NCBI RefSeq assembly: GCF_028769735.1
Contig: NC_088178.1
Location: 26,061,357-26,125,356, forward strand
Length of the DNA stretch: 64,000 nt
From: Zonotrichia leucophrys gambelii
Taxonomy: Eukaryota > Chordata > Aves > Passeriformes > Passerellidae
Reading direction: 5' to 3'
The translations under genes and the position numbers were made by a program. The notes beneath the pieces were generated by a model. It was not told the origin of the DNA. It made no database searches and worked only from the letters and a program-made list of their open reading frames with translations. This document shows positions 47,901 to 62,900 of the stretch, piece by piece (position 1 is the first letter of the stretch; the number at the start of each line of letters is the position of its first letter).

Positions 47901-50900
47901 TTTGAAATTATCAAAACATACACATTTCAGAAGGAGCATTTAGAGGAAGACTCTCACCTCAGCACTTGGTGATCCAAGCAGAATATCAATGATGAAATCA
48001 GCAACACAAGGCAAATTGTAAAAAGATCCTGGAACAGAAGAGTACCAGGCTATCTTATTAAAAATAATATTTTAAAATAAGTCAGTTACAGACTTGCATT
48101 AAAATACCACAGGACCTAGAGGACATCAATACAGAAAAGCAGTAAAGGCTATTTCCTGATTTCCTTCCCTCACCAGAGGCTGCCACCATGATAAAACAGC
48201 ATTTTCCTTGCCTTCCTGCACCACCAGTGTTTACACTTCCTGTACACAAAGACTCAAGTACTAAACAGGAGCTATGCAAACAGCAGCACTTACAGAATTA
48301 CAGACTTCAAAAGCAGTGCAAATATTTATACTCTGGCAGTAAGTCAGCTTTCCCAAAACATTTTACTGAAGCATAGCACTACATGCCTTATTTCAGTCCT
48401 GGAAAAAAAATCCCTGAAATTTTTAATGAAATGTTGTATTTTCGCTTGAGCTGTCTCAGCTAACAAAGCTACAAGTTTCGAATTATTTTTTTTTCTTTTT
48501 GACTGTATCCAAAAGCCTCCTCCCACCTGGCTTATACTCCAAATAGTGAATAATCCAATTTTTTTCCATACCTAGCTGCTGACTACGTAGCTGAAGGCAA
48601 GTTACTAAGAGAGACAGGGCTTCCCCAGCAATGAGAGCATCTTTGGTGGACACAGACTGCTGCCTCACACAGATCCCAGCGTGCAGCGCCGTGGGCTCCC
48701 CTTCGCTTCCTGAACTGCAGTTGCTTCCTGCATTAAAAAACAAAGAACAAGTGCTGTAATTTATTAAATTTTACTCAGATGTTTTCAGCTTTTGGTCAGT
48801 TCTCTGCAGTTTAAAAACTTCTCTGAATGCCTGATGAATGTACATAAATTTACTCAGATTTTTTTGTAACTTAGTTGTATAATGTCCCGAGCTGGGGGAG
48901 ACCCAAGAGGATGAACATCCAATGAATTCAGCTTCAAAGTGCTCAGTTAAAATTAAACTAAATGCTTTTAGACTGGTTTAGGGACCCAGTTAACCCACCT
49001 GAGCTGCTAAGTCTGTTTCTAATCCCAGCAGGGAAGAGAGTGTTGCTCTCTTTGATGGGCTGACTACTTCCCACGAGGTCCAGGCGTCCTGCAGCAGCAG
49101 CCCACGAGAGGCGCATGAAACAAGCCACTGTGGAGGTGAAATCATTCACCTCCATGGTCTGCAGGAACAAGAAACAGCAGTCACTTCTGTGATATTCAAC
49201 AACCCTTGTTAATCACAGGGATGAGAGGAATGTATCTTTCAGATCACGTCAAACTGACATTTACATTTGTTTTCCACTTTCTTCTCTATATAGGTTCAAG
49301 GATCCAAAAGTCTCTTTGTTCCCAGTGAGAGATTGGTATTGCTATCTTAGGAGAAGTAATTAATTTTTTAATTCCCCATGAGGATAGATACCCTTGCCAC
49401 CTATCTGGAGGCAGTCATGCTCATTTCAATTGTTCAATCCGTTTGGGAAGCACTGCCCAACAACCTAAAACAGCATACTTGTCACATTGACTATGAAGTA
49501 TCTTTCAACTGGACTCAATGGGTTTTCAAACAACATTTTTTAAGGTACTGAAAATAAAAAAAAAATCCTTTTTCTCCACAGTACCATCAAGCAAATTTAA
49601 TTTTTAATGAGTTATTTGGAAAAAGCTTGTCCAACTCTTTCTAATTCAAAGTATCATGGATTATAAAGCCACAAGTTCACGCAGAAACCTGCTCCTTTCA
49701 ATTCAGAGAATTAACAAGAGTAAGATCTTCAGAGTTAAGTGTGACTGAAGACAAATCACAAGTAAGACTTCTGTGTACATCTATTTCTTGTAAGCACTTT
49801 TCTGGTACTGCTTCCCTTTGCAGTGCCAAAATAATTTACGAAAATATGTTAAAATTCAGATCAAGATTGGAAGAGACAAGATTTTCAGGGACTTTTAAAT
49901 GGAGCCAGGGCAAAAACCTGCATAAAAGACTGATTAAAAATCTCAGAGTTATGCAGCTGTCATTGGAGATGACACTGCTACATCAGAACCATCCAACACT
50001 TCCTTACTTGTATGGCAACTCTTGCAGCTGGGATGATTTCTTCTACCCTGATGGAGGATCTGTCAGACACGGAGAGCTGGCGGTAGGAGGACTTCTCAGG
50101 AGTGCCACAGATGGACATCTGCCTGCTGGCCTGCCTGCTCACGTTGCGGAAGGGCCGTGAGGACAGAGCTTCCACCCCATCCTTGATGAAATCCTCATCC
50201 AGCAGGGTGGGCATTGTCTGCCCAACCAGCAAAAACCTGCATGCACAGAGTAAAAACATCATGGGCATTGTCTGCCCAAGCAGCAAGAACCTGCATGCAC
50301 AGAGTAAAAACATCATGGGCATTGTGTGCCCAAGCACCCAGAACCTGCATTCACACAGTAAAAACATCAGCCTTGTATTTGAATGCTTGCAGAGTGAATG
50401 GAACAGAACTCAAAGTGCCAATAAGCTTAAATATTAAAAGCTGCATGCTAAAAGCCAAGAAAGCAGCAGTTTCTCTAATGAGAAGCAGTTACATACCTTG
50501 CAAGCTGCAGGCAGATGGAATAGACTCCTTGTCTTGTTTCATAGTCCACCTCTGATGGGATGGAATCTCTCTGCATCACATTCACCACCAAACTTAAAAA
50601 CAAATAGATAAGACAGACTCCATTTGGAAATGTTTCAATTAATTTGTCTCTATCTTTCCTTCCTCCTATCCACTCAGCTGAGTTCCAGTTCAAACTGACT
50701 TCTTTGGAGGCCAACATCCTCATTTTCTCCTTTTATATCTACAGATGGAAGCTTTCTGCTCCTGTTGGAAAATGCTTCAAGATCTCTCGGGCAGAGGAGT
50801 GTCATGGATAGAATTACTAAGAGCAAAGTATACTTGATAAATCTCACACAATCAGTATTGTCAGGTCTTCCAAACCACTCACACTGTGCCTCAACTCTTA

Positions 50901-53900
50901 AATGAAGAGTCTGAATTTTCAAGACTAATTACAAATTCAATTTGGTACCTACTGCATGACCTATACTGTGACTGCTGAAAATGTCCACTGGTGTCCACAC
51001 AGAAGAGAGCAACGTGTGCACTTGCAAATTTGAATTGAAATACCTAAATGTCACAAACTATCCAAGTATCAACTACTTTAGTACAAGCTACATTCCACAA
51101 GCTTATTTGTGCCTAACTTCATTTTGAGATTTAACAACATGTACTCTCTTAAATATGACAGCTACTGGACAGTGGTGAAACAGCCTTGGGTGGATTTTTT
51201 TCTCAGAAAAAGAAGCTGACATGTGTATTAGGGTGCTACAGTGTGGAAATAGGAAACCACACACAACTGCTAACTAAATGAAGTGCTACAAATTGAGTCA
51301 AGGTTTTGAAATCTAACCTCAAACCTCCTGCTCTGAGGAAGTTTTCACAGAAAGACTTGGCACAGTTTCTTGCCATTTCATCATCTGCAGTTGGCATCAG
51401 CTTGGAGCTCAGCACCTACAATAAAATAAATAAGCAGATGTAAACTACCACCCCTCTTAGTGTTCTTTACCTGTTGAAGTTTGAAAGTGTAACAGAAAAA
51501 AAATCCACTACTAATGAAGCAATTATTAATACACTTACAGAAAACTGTAGTCAGTGAGAAATCTCATATACTCAATAAATCTCAAATATTTAGAATAACT
51601 GTGGCACCTACAGATGTTTATTCTGAATCAAAGCATTCTATTGTCACTGCAGTTTATATGTTAAGGGAACAGATTAAGTACATGGAATGTCATATTTTGG
51701 TTCATTTGGTGCTTCTTAGGAGCCCAAATTCTTCTTGGATTTTCTGGATTTTCAATTCACAGTATCCCATAAAACATCGTACAAATGGCTTACTTAATAG
51801 TCACACCTTCTGAAATATAATTGTACCACTATTATTCTGGTGTTTCTTTGTAAAAGATGGCTCAGGTAATTCTAGAGGCCTTATGAACATCACCTCTCTA
51901 TCATCACTCCTGTTTTAAATCAGCATGAAATTTCAGAGTGCAAATACACTCAGAAACATGGCCAGAAGGAAGTCTGTGGTCTCTGTGGGTCAGTTCTTAT
52001 TTATAATCTTCTTATAATCTGTTTCACTTCACATTAAAAAAACCCAACACCCAAACAAACCAAGCCACCAAAAAACCCCCCACAGAAACCCCAAAACCAT
52101 CAACCAAAGAAACCCTGTGCCCTCCCAAAATCCCAGAAAAACCCCACAGATATTATTCACTTTCTTGAGAAGTCTCCTTGGCATGTACAGCCAAAAATGC
52201 TGCAAACAAAATACATCTCCTTCCAGGTTCCCAGATCAGAAGAATGTTTTACAGAGTTCCAGGCATGAAATCTTATCACGCCCTGGACATCTGCAACATT
52301 CAATTTTCATCTCTTTCATATGTTCTGCAAATTTCCTGTGCACATTTTTTTCAGAAAGCAGTTCAGACTGGTTCCCATCTTTTCACCAGATCACCAGCTG
52401 AGGGGATAAAAAAGTACAATATTCCTTTTCCTGAGAAAAACCATCTTCTATTTGGCTTGACTGGTGTTGAGGAACAAGTCCACTCACATAATCTCCACAT
52501 CTAATCCAATTTATTACTTCTCATCCCTTGCCAGAAAAGCAAGAAATTTATTGCTTGCTTTCATTATTTTCTCTGGCACAGAAGCAGCAGATAACTGTCC
52601 CATCCTACTGCTATATAACCTGTCAGCTCAACAAGACACCCTAAACCATTTGCTTTGAGTTGTAGAACTTGTCAACATATTTCAAAGACATAATCAAGTA
52701 TCTTTCACTCCAGCTGTACAGAAAAGGGGGAATCCTAAGGCAGGAGTGTGATGACAGTGTAGGAAGATGAAGAGCTAACATTAGACTGTGGAAACCTAAA
52801 GAGAAGCAACCATAAGAAAATTCCTACAGTAATCTTGGCACACACCATGAAGGAAAGAATAATTTTGTCTAATGTTCTGCAAGCAGTTGGCAATTGCTCC
52901 TCCAACCTCAAGTTGTTCAAATCACATTTATCATGGGCTCTTATAAACAGTGGGACCTGCAAGTAGAACTGTCCAGCTTTTAGTGTGCAGGTTACTGTGT
53001 CCTACAAACAACACCAGCCGAACTCCTGTAATCCTTAAAATCCACTCTCTGAACTGTAGGGAAGAATCTTTACAGGGCCCTATCCAAGATTTTGGCTAAA
53101 GAATGTAGGAGATTGCTTAGGAGTAAAAGATTTCTATGTATTCCACTCTACCTGTGCAGTCAAAACAGGCCAGAGGCCTCTTGGCAAAATCACTGCACGT
53201 TTGGATAGTGAAAATTCTTCCCAGTTCAATGCTTTGGAAAAACTCTCCTCCTTAGATAAATGGGAGACTTACACAGCACAGAAGTTTTTGACAAATTTAA
53301 TCAAGCAAAACCAATCCAACTTAAAATAGCTCCCATTAATTTCTAAAGGCCAACTTTTTTTAAATATATATTTTTTATATATACACACACTATAAATTGC
53401 ATATTCAGAAATCTAGAGATTCAAGCAGGAATTTCATCCAATCCAATAAGAATTTGATGTTTCTTTGCTCCTCTCCACTTCTTCCACCTTGTAAATCACA
53501 CAAAGGGCCTGGTTTCTCAGTAAAGTCTCTGAAAGAAAATTTTTCTGTCCCTTTTATTCTGTGTAAAATTTACCACATGTATAAAAGCAGACTATGTCAC
53601 AATATTTGCATTTTTCATAATGACCCCATCATAGTGGACTCCTGCTCAAAACACCTAGAAATACTTAACTCCTACTGCTCAGAAACACAGAAAGCAGTAA
53701 ATTTGTTTTCTTACCTCTAAATTGTAGAGCACTCTGAACGTGGACATGCCTGGAGCAAAAGATCTGAAAAGACTTTCTAGTATTGAACTGGCACTGGGCT
53801 GATGTTGGTGTTTTGAAGACAAGGATGGGGATTTTGAGGACTGAGAACTGGATTCTGAAAGCAGTGTTTTCTAGGAGGAAAAAGCCACAGAAGAAATATT

Positions 53901-56900
53901 TTGAGACTCCTCTGTTTTGCTGTAATTGGGAATCCATTTCCTACAACCCCTGTAATGACCCCCTCACCTCTGTCTGCTTGGAAGTAAGTCAATAATAAGC
54001 ATTGACTTAACATGACTATTATTTTGCTGTAGTTTCAAACCCTCTCTGTACAATAATCTGACGGGGAATTTAAGGAAGCTGATAGTAAAATCCTCTTTGT
54101 GTAGCTCACCATGATCAATTATTAAATCCATACCTTCCTTCCCAGGGAATCCAGCTGATCAAGAGCCTCCTGAATAGCTGGGTCAGTGGGAATCAGGAGC
54201 AGAAGTTTCCTCACTCGCAGCGTTATCCTGAAAAGAAATCCCAAGTTACAGGCACAAAACAAGGGCTCAGCCACACTGGCCTGGTGCCTGCACACAGTGG
54301 AATATTCAAAGTGGGCACTGAGAGCAGTTCTTTAATATTTAGTAACCATTAATCTGCTTACCTTGGCTCCTCCAGGTTGGCAAGCTGGTAAAGCATATCA
54401 AACACATTGCACACGAGAGCCATGACGACTCCAGGGAGGGATTTCTCCTGAGAATTGAGCAGAAGTACAAAGGTCTTTTTCTCCCTTCTCTGTTACATGT
54501 AAATTTAACAAAGCTCTTCACTGAAGCAAATGGCCCAGATGCCAACCTGACCCACAAAAATCCCAGCTACTTTCTAGGCTGAGACAATATTTAGATAATT
54601 TCATTTCCCTTTTAACAGTCTATTTTTGAAGTCAGCTGTTATGAAAAGCAAAATACAAAGCAGATCAAGAGTGCTCTGAACATGCCAGTTGATGCTTCTT
54701 AGTTTACTTTACTTTCACTTTTACTGCAGCTTTTTAGTAGTGAAAATGTGGAAATCTCTACCCTCAACAAACACAATCTCAAAATTAAACCAGATGGGTC
54801 CTACTTGTTTAAAAGTCCCTGCAGAGATGAATAAACACCAAGCAGGCTACCATAGGTGACAGAGTACAGATTATAAAATCCAACCTGCATGCTCAAGGCA
54901 GTTGTGTATTTAGATAATTTGTTTCAATTGAAGTTTGAAAGCAAAACCAGATTACTAAAGATTGGAAGATGTTACTGGAGCTTCTACTCTCTCCCCCATC
55001 TATCCCTGCTTCAGGAAAAATCTGAGGGAAGGCTTCAGGTCATATTGTACCTGTTCCATTGCATAGGAAGAACTAAATACACTGCTGCTGTTGCTGGAGC
55101 TGGTTGAGGAATCTGCAGAGCTCCCTGATGGAGTCCCACTTCCTGATGTTTTTACTGTAAGGATTTGTTCATCAGAGAAGCCCAGCTGATGCAGTAGTTT
55201 CTGATCTTTGTTTACTGTTAGCTGCAAGAAAGTATTTCTTTAGTTCTGGAAAAAATACTCAATTTCATCAAGAATGGGAATTCTTTGTGGTTAACATACC
55301 AGGCTGTCATTGGCAAATATCTGTATATTTTCCACAGGTGAATTCAACATCTTTGCTATCTTCCACCTGACACTTCCTACAGTTTCATTGCTATGAGCCT
55401 GTGAAATTAAACAACACTGGTTCAGTAAGTCTGCTCGAGCAGTAAATGCCAAGAAAAATTAAAATCTTCTGAAAGAGTCTTCCTGCATAGGGTGGTAAAA
55501 GTATTTTTTGTAAGAGTGTCAGGATAGGACAGCACAGAAATGCTCCAACACCCACAGTGAGCAAAAAACCTCATTTTTCCCATCCTGGAATTTAATTATC
55601 AAAATACATTTAGTCCACAGACACTTCCATATACATATTTTTAACATTTTCAAGAAGTGTTTTCAAGCTGACCGGAATCTTTATAACCATGTTACTCTAT
55701 TCAGTCCAGGCATAAAACCCACCAAGAGTGGCTACATAACCAACAGTCCATGGCACACACAGGCTGGGCACACCTACCTCTATGGTGAAGGTATCTTTGG
55801 TAGACTCATATGTAACATTAAGGGTTAAAAGATGTCCATGGAAAGAGGCACCATGAGGTAGAATAGTTCTGGGAACAGAGTAAAGGTCCTATAGGAAGAG
55901 AAGGATGACAGTAAACATCACTCTTGAAAACAAAGCCATTTCTGTGATGGTGGGTAACTAGGATTGCATGTTTAAATAACTTTTACTGGTTTTTAATAAA
56001 ATTGGAAGTTGTGTTCTTAGCCTTGCCTTATAGGAAATGAAACATCTTACCTCTATTGTTATCACATAACGCTCTGCCAACAGCAGCAGCCTCTCAATTA
56101 TGACAAGTTTAGTTGACCTAAAGATAAACATTGAAAACAAGAGTAACTTGTCTTGCAGATTCATTTCCAACGCCCATGGGTAACTACCCTGAATTGTCTG
56201 GTTTTAAAGGCACCTCCTGAAACTTGGAGTTAATTCAGCAGAAATGAACTAGGAAAAGAGGCTCATGTTGTACTGCTTGAGATGTTGCCAGCTCAAGAGG
56301 AAGATTCATGTTTCTAAAGGTCCCACCCTATGCTCCTTTATTTAAGTTACACATATTCAGGTATAACTAAATTAAGCTTGAGGTTGAAAAAACAACCTTT
56401 TCTCTCCTAATTTAAGAGGAACCACACCCACTGCCTCAGAAATATTACATGATTAATAGGCTGGTAATAACCTGTGGGGCTTTTGTTTTGTGTTGGTTGG
56501 TTTTGATTTTGGTGAGCTGGAGGCAGGGTGGTTTTTTGGTTTTGACCTGTTGTTTTGGGTTTTTTTATATCTATTTGGCTTCGGTTTTCTTTGTTTCCTT
56601 GTTGTTTTGTTTTTAAACACAGTTTTCTCAAAATTCTCTGGAACTCCCATTGCATAGCAATTGGAATACTCAGTTGAGGAACCATCAGAATTTACAACTA
56701 CCGAGAATTTTAATTAGCACTTAAAATCTTGTGGGAAGCAGCTGGGAGCAAATGTCTATTTTGTTCTTTATTCCTTGAGAGGCTGGCCTACCTGTAAGGA
56801 GACTGAACTGATGTTGCCACAGTAGGCATGGCAGTTGCTGTGAGCATTTTTGTAGCTCTGGTGACAGCGTGTGTTAATGTTGGACCGCCGAGCGCAGAGC

Positions 56901-59900
56901 TGGCTGCCTGCAACACAGAGCAGAGCAAGAGACAAGTCAGGATGGCCTGGAAAGCTCAGAGGACAAAAAATATTTGTGGAAAGAATATTTTTCTTTAAAT
57001 GGAATTATCATATCTTTATTCTAAGATATAGAACGAAAAGAATGTAGGCACTAGAATAATTAAAATTTGTCCTTTACCTCTAATCGTGTGTAGCAATCAG
57101 CAATGAATTTCTTGTGCAGTGAAACTGAATCCTAAAGATAAAATGTACAAATTAATTAGAACTTACACTAAAATCATGGGAGCTACCCATAAACTGACAG
57201 AACCCAACAAATCACACAGCTGAACATGCAGAGTATCAAGACTTTATGAATGTCAAAGGACGTTTATGTACAAATATATGCCTACCTTTTTCAATCTGGG
57301 AGTTAGATTAATATAGCTGTAATTTATTATCAGTTGAATAGCTTCATTGGCAATTTCTTCATCGGGTGACTCCATTGCAATCTTCCAAATGAAATCCATT
57401 CCTATTAATTCCAGTTTTTCTACGCTCTACACAAGGAAGAACAACAGTAAAACATGACTGGATTTCTTACAAAAGAAGCACAGGGACAAAAGTGTTGTAA
57501 AAGCACATTTTGATTAAAACTTCAAGATTTTCTTTTCCAACATGCTGCCAAACTTTGGCACTGTGCAAAGTTAAACCAACTGCTGCACATTTGTGTATTT
57601 ATACAAGGAAAAAAAATTGTTTACTGATAGATAAACAAGTTCCAAAGAACAATCTCAGTCAAGCCAACTGAAAAATTAAAAAATTTAAAAGCATGGAGAA
57701 ATTTAATCTAGAATGGAATTAGTTTCAAAAAAGTCAACATGGTAACTAACCACATAATAAACCACCACAAAACCTGCTATGATACTTGGCAAAAAAATCC
57801 TGCATTTGAAGTAAGCTCTCTGTGATAAAGATCTAAAATGCCAACAGAAAACTCCTTAACATATAACCATTAATTTAACAAAAACACTGAAGGCTCAGAG
57901 TAAAAAATTACAGTAGGTTAGAATTTAAACATGATAAGTCTAACTCCCATGCAAAGAAGAAAAATAAAAAATAATTTTAAAAAAGACTTTCACTGCTAGG
58001 AACAGGAAAAAAATTACAGACTAGAACCCATGATTATTTTCAAAAAATAGTTCACCCTTCCTCCTGCAAAGTTTTACAAGCTACAAACCAGCTTTCAATT
58101 GCTGAACTGTCACGATTTTAGCTTCAGAATTTAACAATGTTAATGCTACAAGGACATTCTGGTCCTTACTATAAACATGACCATGTCAAACAGCTGCTAC
58201 CTAATCCTTGTCTCTCCTCCCTGTCCCTAAGAGGACACAGGAACAAACTTGCCAGAGCAAACTCACCAGCTGAGTTCCTTGCCTCTTCAGCCGATGGTCA
58301 CACAAGTTCACATTTTCAAAGAATGTTTTAAATAAACTAAAACCTGAAAATGAAAAAAGGTGCAGATTTTTTATGCTGGTCAGGCTTAGTTTCTTTGTTT
58401 AAAAAGCAAAGTTATCAAATACAGGAGATGAACTTTTCCATCTAAAAGCTCAAAATGATAGACCCCTTTATTACACTGATTTGTAGATCTGCTTAGATGG
58501 TTGATTTGAAGGCTTAGGAAGCAAATTTCTGGTATATATTTCAACTCCAAATCTGTTCACCAAATCCATTTTCTTACCATTCATAGTAATTTCATATGAT
58601 TCCAGTTTAAGAATTTTCTCTTTGAAGAGCTGTTGCTGCACATCACTCTCCAGATCATGCTGCCCTTTTGTAAACCACTCAAAGCACATCTGTGAATGAA
58701 AGGCAGACATAATTTTTACCCCATTGTCACATCAAATATTTTAGTTTTATACAGCAAACTATGTCAGATACCACAGTAACTCATCTTGCAGAAGTTTTAT
58801 CTACAGCAAGAGGTTCAAAATTCTCATCTCATGGTAACCTCACATGTTATAGAGGCTTCTGTAGCCTACACAAAGCATAAAATGCATGACTAGTATGTGT
58901 TTGCTACTCACACTCCACATGTCTCAACAAACACACATGCTGCTCATGATCCATTAAAATTCCTTCTGCAACCACAGAAACCAACTTTTCAAGTTTTTCT
59001 TACCTCTCGGTCCAACTCACAAACATCCTGGCCAGTTACAAGGCATTCCCAGATCTCCCTGGCACGATTCCAGCCCAAATAAAGGGTGGCTTCTTGCAGA
59101 AAAAATGCCAAAAATTTTAGATGTGCCTCCAAATACTGAGAAAGAGGAAACAAAAACTCAAGCTTAAGACTTTTTTCTCTGAAACAAGTACTCTGAACAT
59201 TCTATTTTTTTTTTTTTTGCAAATTTAGCTGTCAAACAAGAGCACACTTTGAAAAGCCTAGAAACAGAAACTGTTTGTGAGATTTATTTCTATTTTAAAC
59301 ATATTTTGTGGCTTTGATTCTAAAAGCAAACACTGAAGTCTCCTTGGATTTGCTCTTACTTTGCTGGTGGTGGTGATATTATTTGACACTAAATCAAAAC
59401 TAGTGTGGAAAAATAATTATCAAAGGATTAGCAAAAAATTGCTATTTTTGTGGGTGGCTTCTATGTGCTAATTAGCAAATCTGTTGCAGGTATTAAAAGC
59501 TTCACAACACTTTCAAGGGTATCACCTCTACCAGCAACTGAAGCTGGTGAAGAAGCTGGAAGCTGCACAGGCTTGACAACAACAGATCCTAGGATGGGGA
59601 GATCTACTTTTCACCAGGTAGAAATTTTGCTAAGGAATTTTGTAATTTTGTGTCATGTTTACACAGCTTTATTCTATATAATAACAAGGGTACAACAAGC
59701 CTTCATATAAAAGTACAACTATAAATAAAAACTAGATTAATTATTCAGCAGTGAATTTCAAAAATGAAATAAGAAGGTAAAGAAATGCGGTACCTCCCGG
59801 TAGGTGTATCGGCCATCCACCAGTGTTGCTCCCACCAGCCCTCCTGGGCCTGCCACAGATGCAGCCAAACGGTGACAGGATATCAAGCTTCCTGTCACCA

Positions 59901-62900
59901 ACTTCACTATTTCAAAGTTTTTCTTTAAATCTTGAATAATGCTCTTGGCAATAAAAGAAAAGAGAGGAAAGATGGTTTTAAAGCGATGGTTAAACAGGGA
60001 TGTGCATACAGCAATTTGCTCTTCTACAGACACACATCTCTTACCAGAAGGAGTCATGTACCCCCACTCAGAGTCAGCTGTTCCCCCTCCAAGCACCCAA
60101 CCCCCGTAATGTTGGTGTTTTCAGCTTGTGCTGAAACACAAGTGCTGCAAATTGCAAAGTCCCACATATCCACACAGCCACTCTACAGCACACATGATTG
60201 CTGGTAGTTTAGTCTGTTTTCCAAGAGTCAATGTCAATTCAATTACAAAGCAGTTGGTCTAAACATTAGCCATTGTTCATTTCTTAACACCTGTTAATTA
60301 TTCTACAAAAAGCTGAGAATAAAACGAATTAGTCCTGACACAGCAAACAGATTTATACATGCACAAACACACACTCACAAAGGGACAGCACAGCACCTCT
60401 ACTCCAACAGTTTGTTTATGCTACATCACTAAACTACTTTTAAAATTGTTTATTAGCTAATTTATTTTTTTTTTCTAAATTCAAACTTCCATGTTTGGCT
60501 GAGCTACACAGACACAACAAAAGTTTCAACAATCTTGCCAGCATATAGCCTTACCTTGTCTTGTTTTTGGTAAGTTTGCTTAATAAACGACCGCGTGATT
60601 TCGTGGAGCTGACGCAGGGCTGGCACCACCCACACAAACTGGGGATTATTGTGCTGGGACGACTGGCAGCAGGAAAGGTAAAAACAATTACACATCTGCT
60701 ACGTGCTCAACAACAGATTAACCTTTCTCTCAGACTCCTGGAAGCCTAATGATATCTGTTAAGGTTGCTGTTTCAAAAGAACAGCTACCACCTCTGCTGG
60801 CTTCAGATACTTGTTCCTCCTCTCTTTTCAAACACACTCAAAGTGCCTTTCTTCACTTTCTACAAGAAGTCCCTTGATAAACACATATGCCATTTTGCTA
60901 TCCCTATTATTAAGCCCAAAGTGCCAGCTCCTTGCTAGAGATCATGCAAATTAAGTAACCAAAAAGAGCTCAGTTGCACCAGGGAGAGATGATAACCACC
61001 ACCTTCCTCAATTATGGGAGATTAAACAGGTCTAAAAGGGCATAAAAGGGCAAATCCAGCCAAATGGTGTCACTGCTAAAGGAAGAGCAATAGAAGAAAG
61101 CATTTCAAATACTACTGAGGCTTAAGAGACAAGAAATTTCTGATTGGTGCTGCAAGCAGCTCCCTGATAGGAAGCAAAGGATACTTAAGCTGTATTTTGA
61201 AAGAGATCCTACAAAGAATAACCCTCCTACCTCATTTTTAGAACTGCTCATCACTTTTCTGGGAGGCTTCATTTTCTGTAAAGTTTGACCACACAGACCA
61301 GCACTGAGGTTGCTTGTTCAGAGAAGTGATGTCTGGTTTAAACACTGACAACACCCAAATACCACCTACATACTCAGAGAGGCTGAAGGAACCTAACCAT
61401 AACAGAGCTCTCCACTGAAGACTCCCTCACAAATTTGAGAAAGCTGCCCTGACATTATGTTCCCTCCCAGTTTATCACTTCGTTTCCCTAATAAAGGGAA
61501 ATAAGAACACCGTGTATTTTAGAAATCTGCTGTATGCTTACCCCAATCCCTTCTAGTTTACAATCACAGCTTTTGTTAATGTTTCCCACTGCAGCACCTA
61601 TGTAAAAGCCCTTGCCAGAATATAATTAAAAGGAATAAGATTAAGAAAGCATAAGAGAAGATCCAAAAGAAAAAAAAAACGTACAACTTTCAGATATTGA
61701 GAACCCAAGATTTGAAATTCATATTCATGAACACACACAGAAGTGTGATCAATATCAAGAACCAACATACTATACCTCCTAAACATCTAAAATCCCCTAC
61801 AGATGCTGCAACACAGACAAAACCTAATTTATCATTAAAGAAATGAACATTAAAGTACAAGCCTTTTCCTTTATTTACAGCATACTTCAAGCTGAAAAAA
61901 GAAGACAAGAGCATTCCTGCAGGCCTGAAGAAAAACTGCCTGCTATGTGAACAGTGCAGGAGAGAATATATGCAGTCTTTTAAGCCATGCACATCTCTGC
62001 TGCTGCCAGGAAACAGCACAGGCAGCTTTGGGAATGGCTTCTTTATGTTACAGGAAAAGAGTTAAATATTTAACTAAAATACAAAACTACTACAATTGAA
62101 ATATTGATTTGTATTTTGAGACTTAATGGTCATGCCAGAACACATGCTTTACTCAAAATAAACTAATCTAGGCTTTCACATGAAAGGGACAGTTAAAATA
62201 CTGACATACCTTTACAGTGGTTCCATTTGCAAATTCTAACCTTGGGCCCATCCTGGTAGTTTCCCATAAACTGATCACTCCTTGTGCTGAAAATTTGCTT
62301 AAAACAAAGGCAAGAGACTTACTATGAGTCTCATGATCAACAAAGTGGCTCACACAAAGCCTACCCCTCTCGAGGACTCCCCAAGGTAAGAACTTACAGA
62401 TGGGACACACAATTTGTGCATCTTGAAAGAAAAGGGCAACATCGAGGCTAGATAAGATTTCATTTTGGAAAAGATAAAATAATAAACCAACCCTCTTGAT
62501 ATCCTCTATGCATTTGATGATGTAGCTCCTTTTGATTGCCTCTTTCACTGCATAAGCATCACTGAGGATTGTCAGGTGTTCCTCCAAGGCCTGCTGGATA
62601 AGACTACACGGCAACGTTGGAAGATGAGCCAGCTCCCAAAGTACCTCCAGAACCTGCAGGAAGAAGGGCCAGGATAGTCAGGACCTAGGGAGTACAGAGG
62701 CTACTCTACATTTAACAAATCAAAGGAAAACCATCCCCTTGCCTTGCCAGTGGTTGTTTCCACTCGCGCTTCTCGACCGATGCGCCCAATGAGGCTCAGC
62801 AACTTCTGCCTCACTCGGTCACTCTCTGTCTCCCAGCTCTGCACAGCAGAGAAATCAATGTTAGAGCATCTTATCAGGTGTTACATCTCAAGTGTACACA

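Larger units (their letters stand above)
44245..54447 (-). other. USP24: USP24 segment C: central linker and helical region (14 exons)
   Basis: Exons: 54447-54362, 54227-54134, 53870-53715, 51415-51318, 50592-50497, 50236-50008, 49158-48999, 48727-48572, 48028-47958, 47237-47077, 46666-46605, 46269-46078, 45835-45718, 44389-44245. Recognisable pieces are [57 protein letters not shown] and [21 protein letters not shown] 2.3-kb intron separates 53715 from 51415 and holds no exon I can support. Confidence 0.93.

Noticed and set aside
62215..62300. Possible extra USP24 exon with a GTATGT donor
   Set aside because: Joined in the required phase 0 it meets a TGA; the open frame would need a different phase from its neighbours.
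62395..62491. Extension of the KCIEDIKR exon into GLLFYLF
   Set aside because: The conserved protein stops at IKR and a usable GTTGGT donor follows; the extension is intron.
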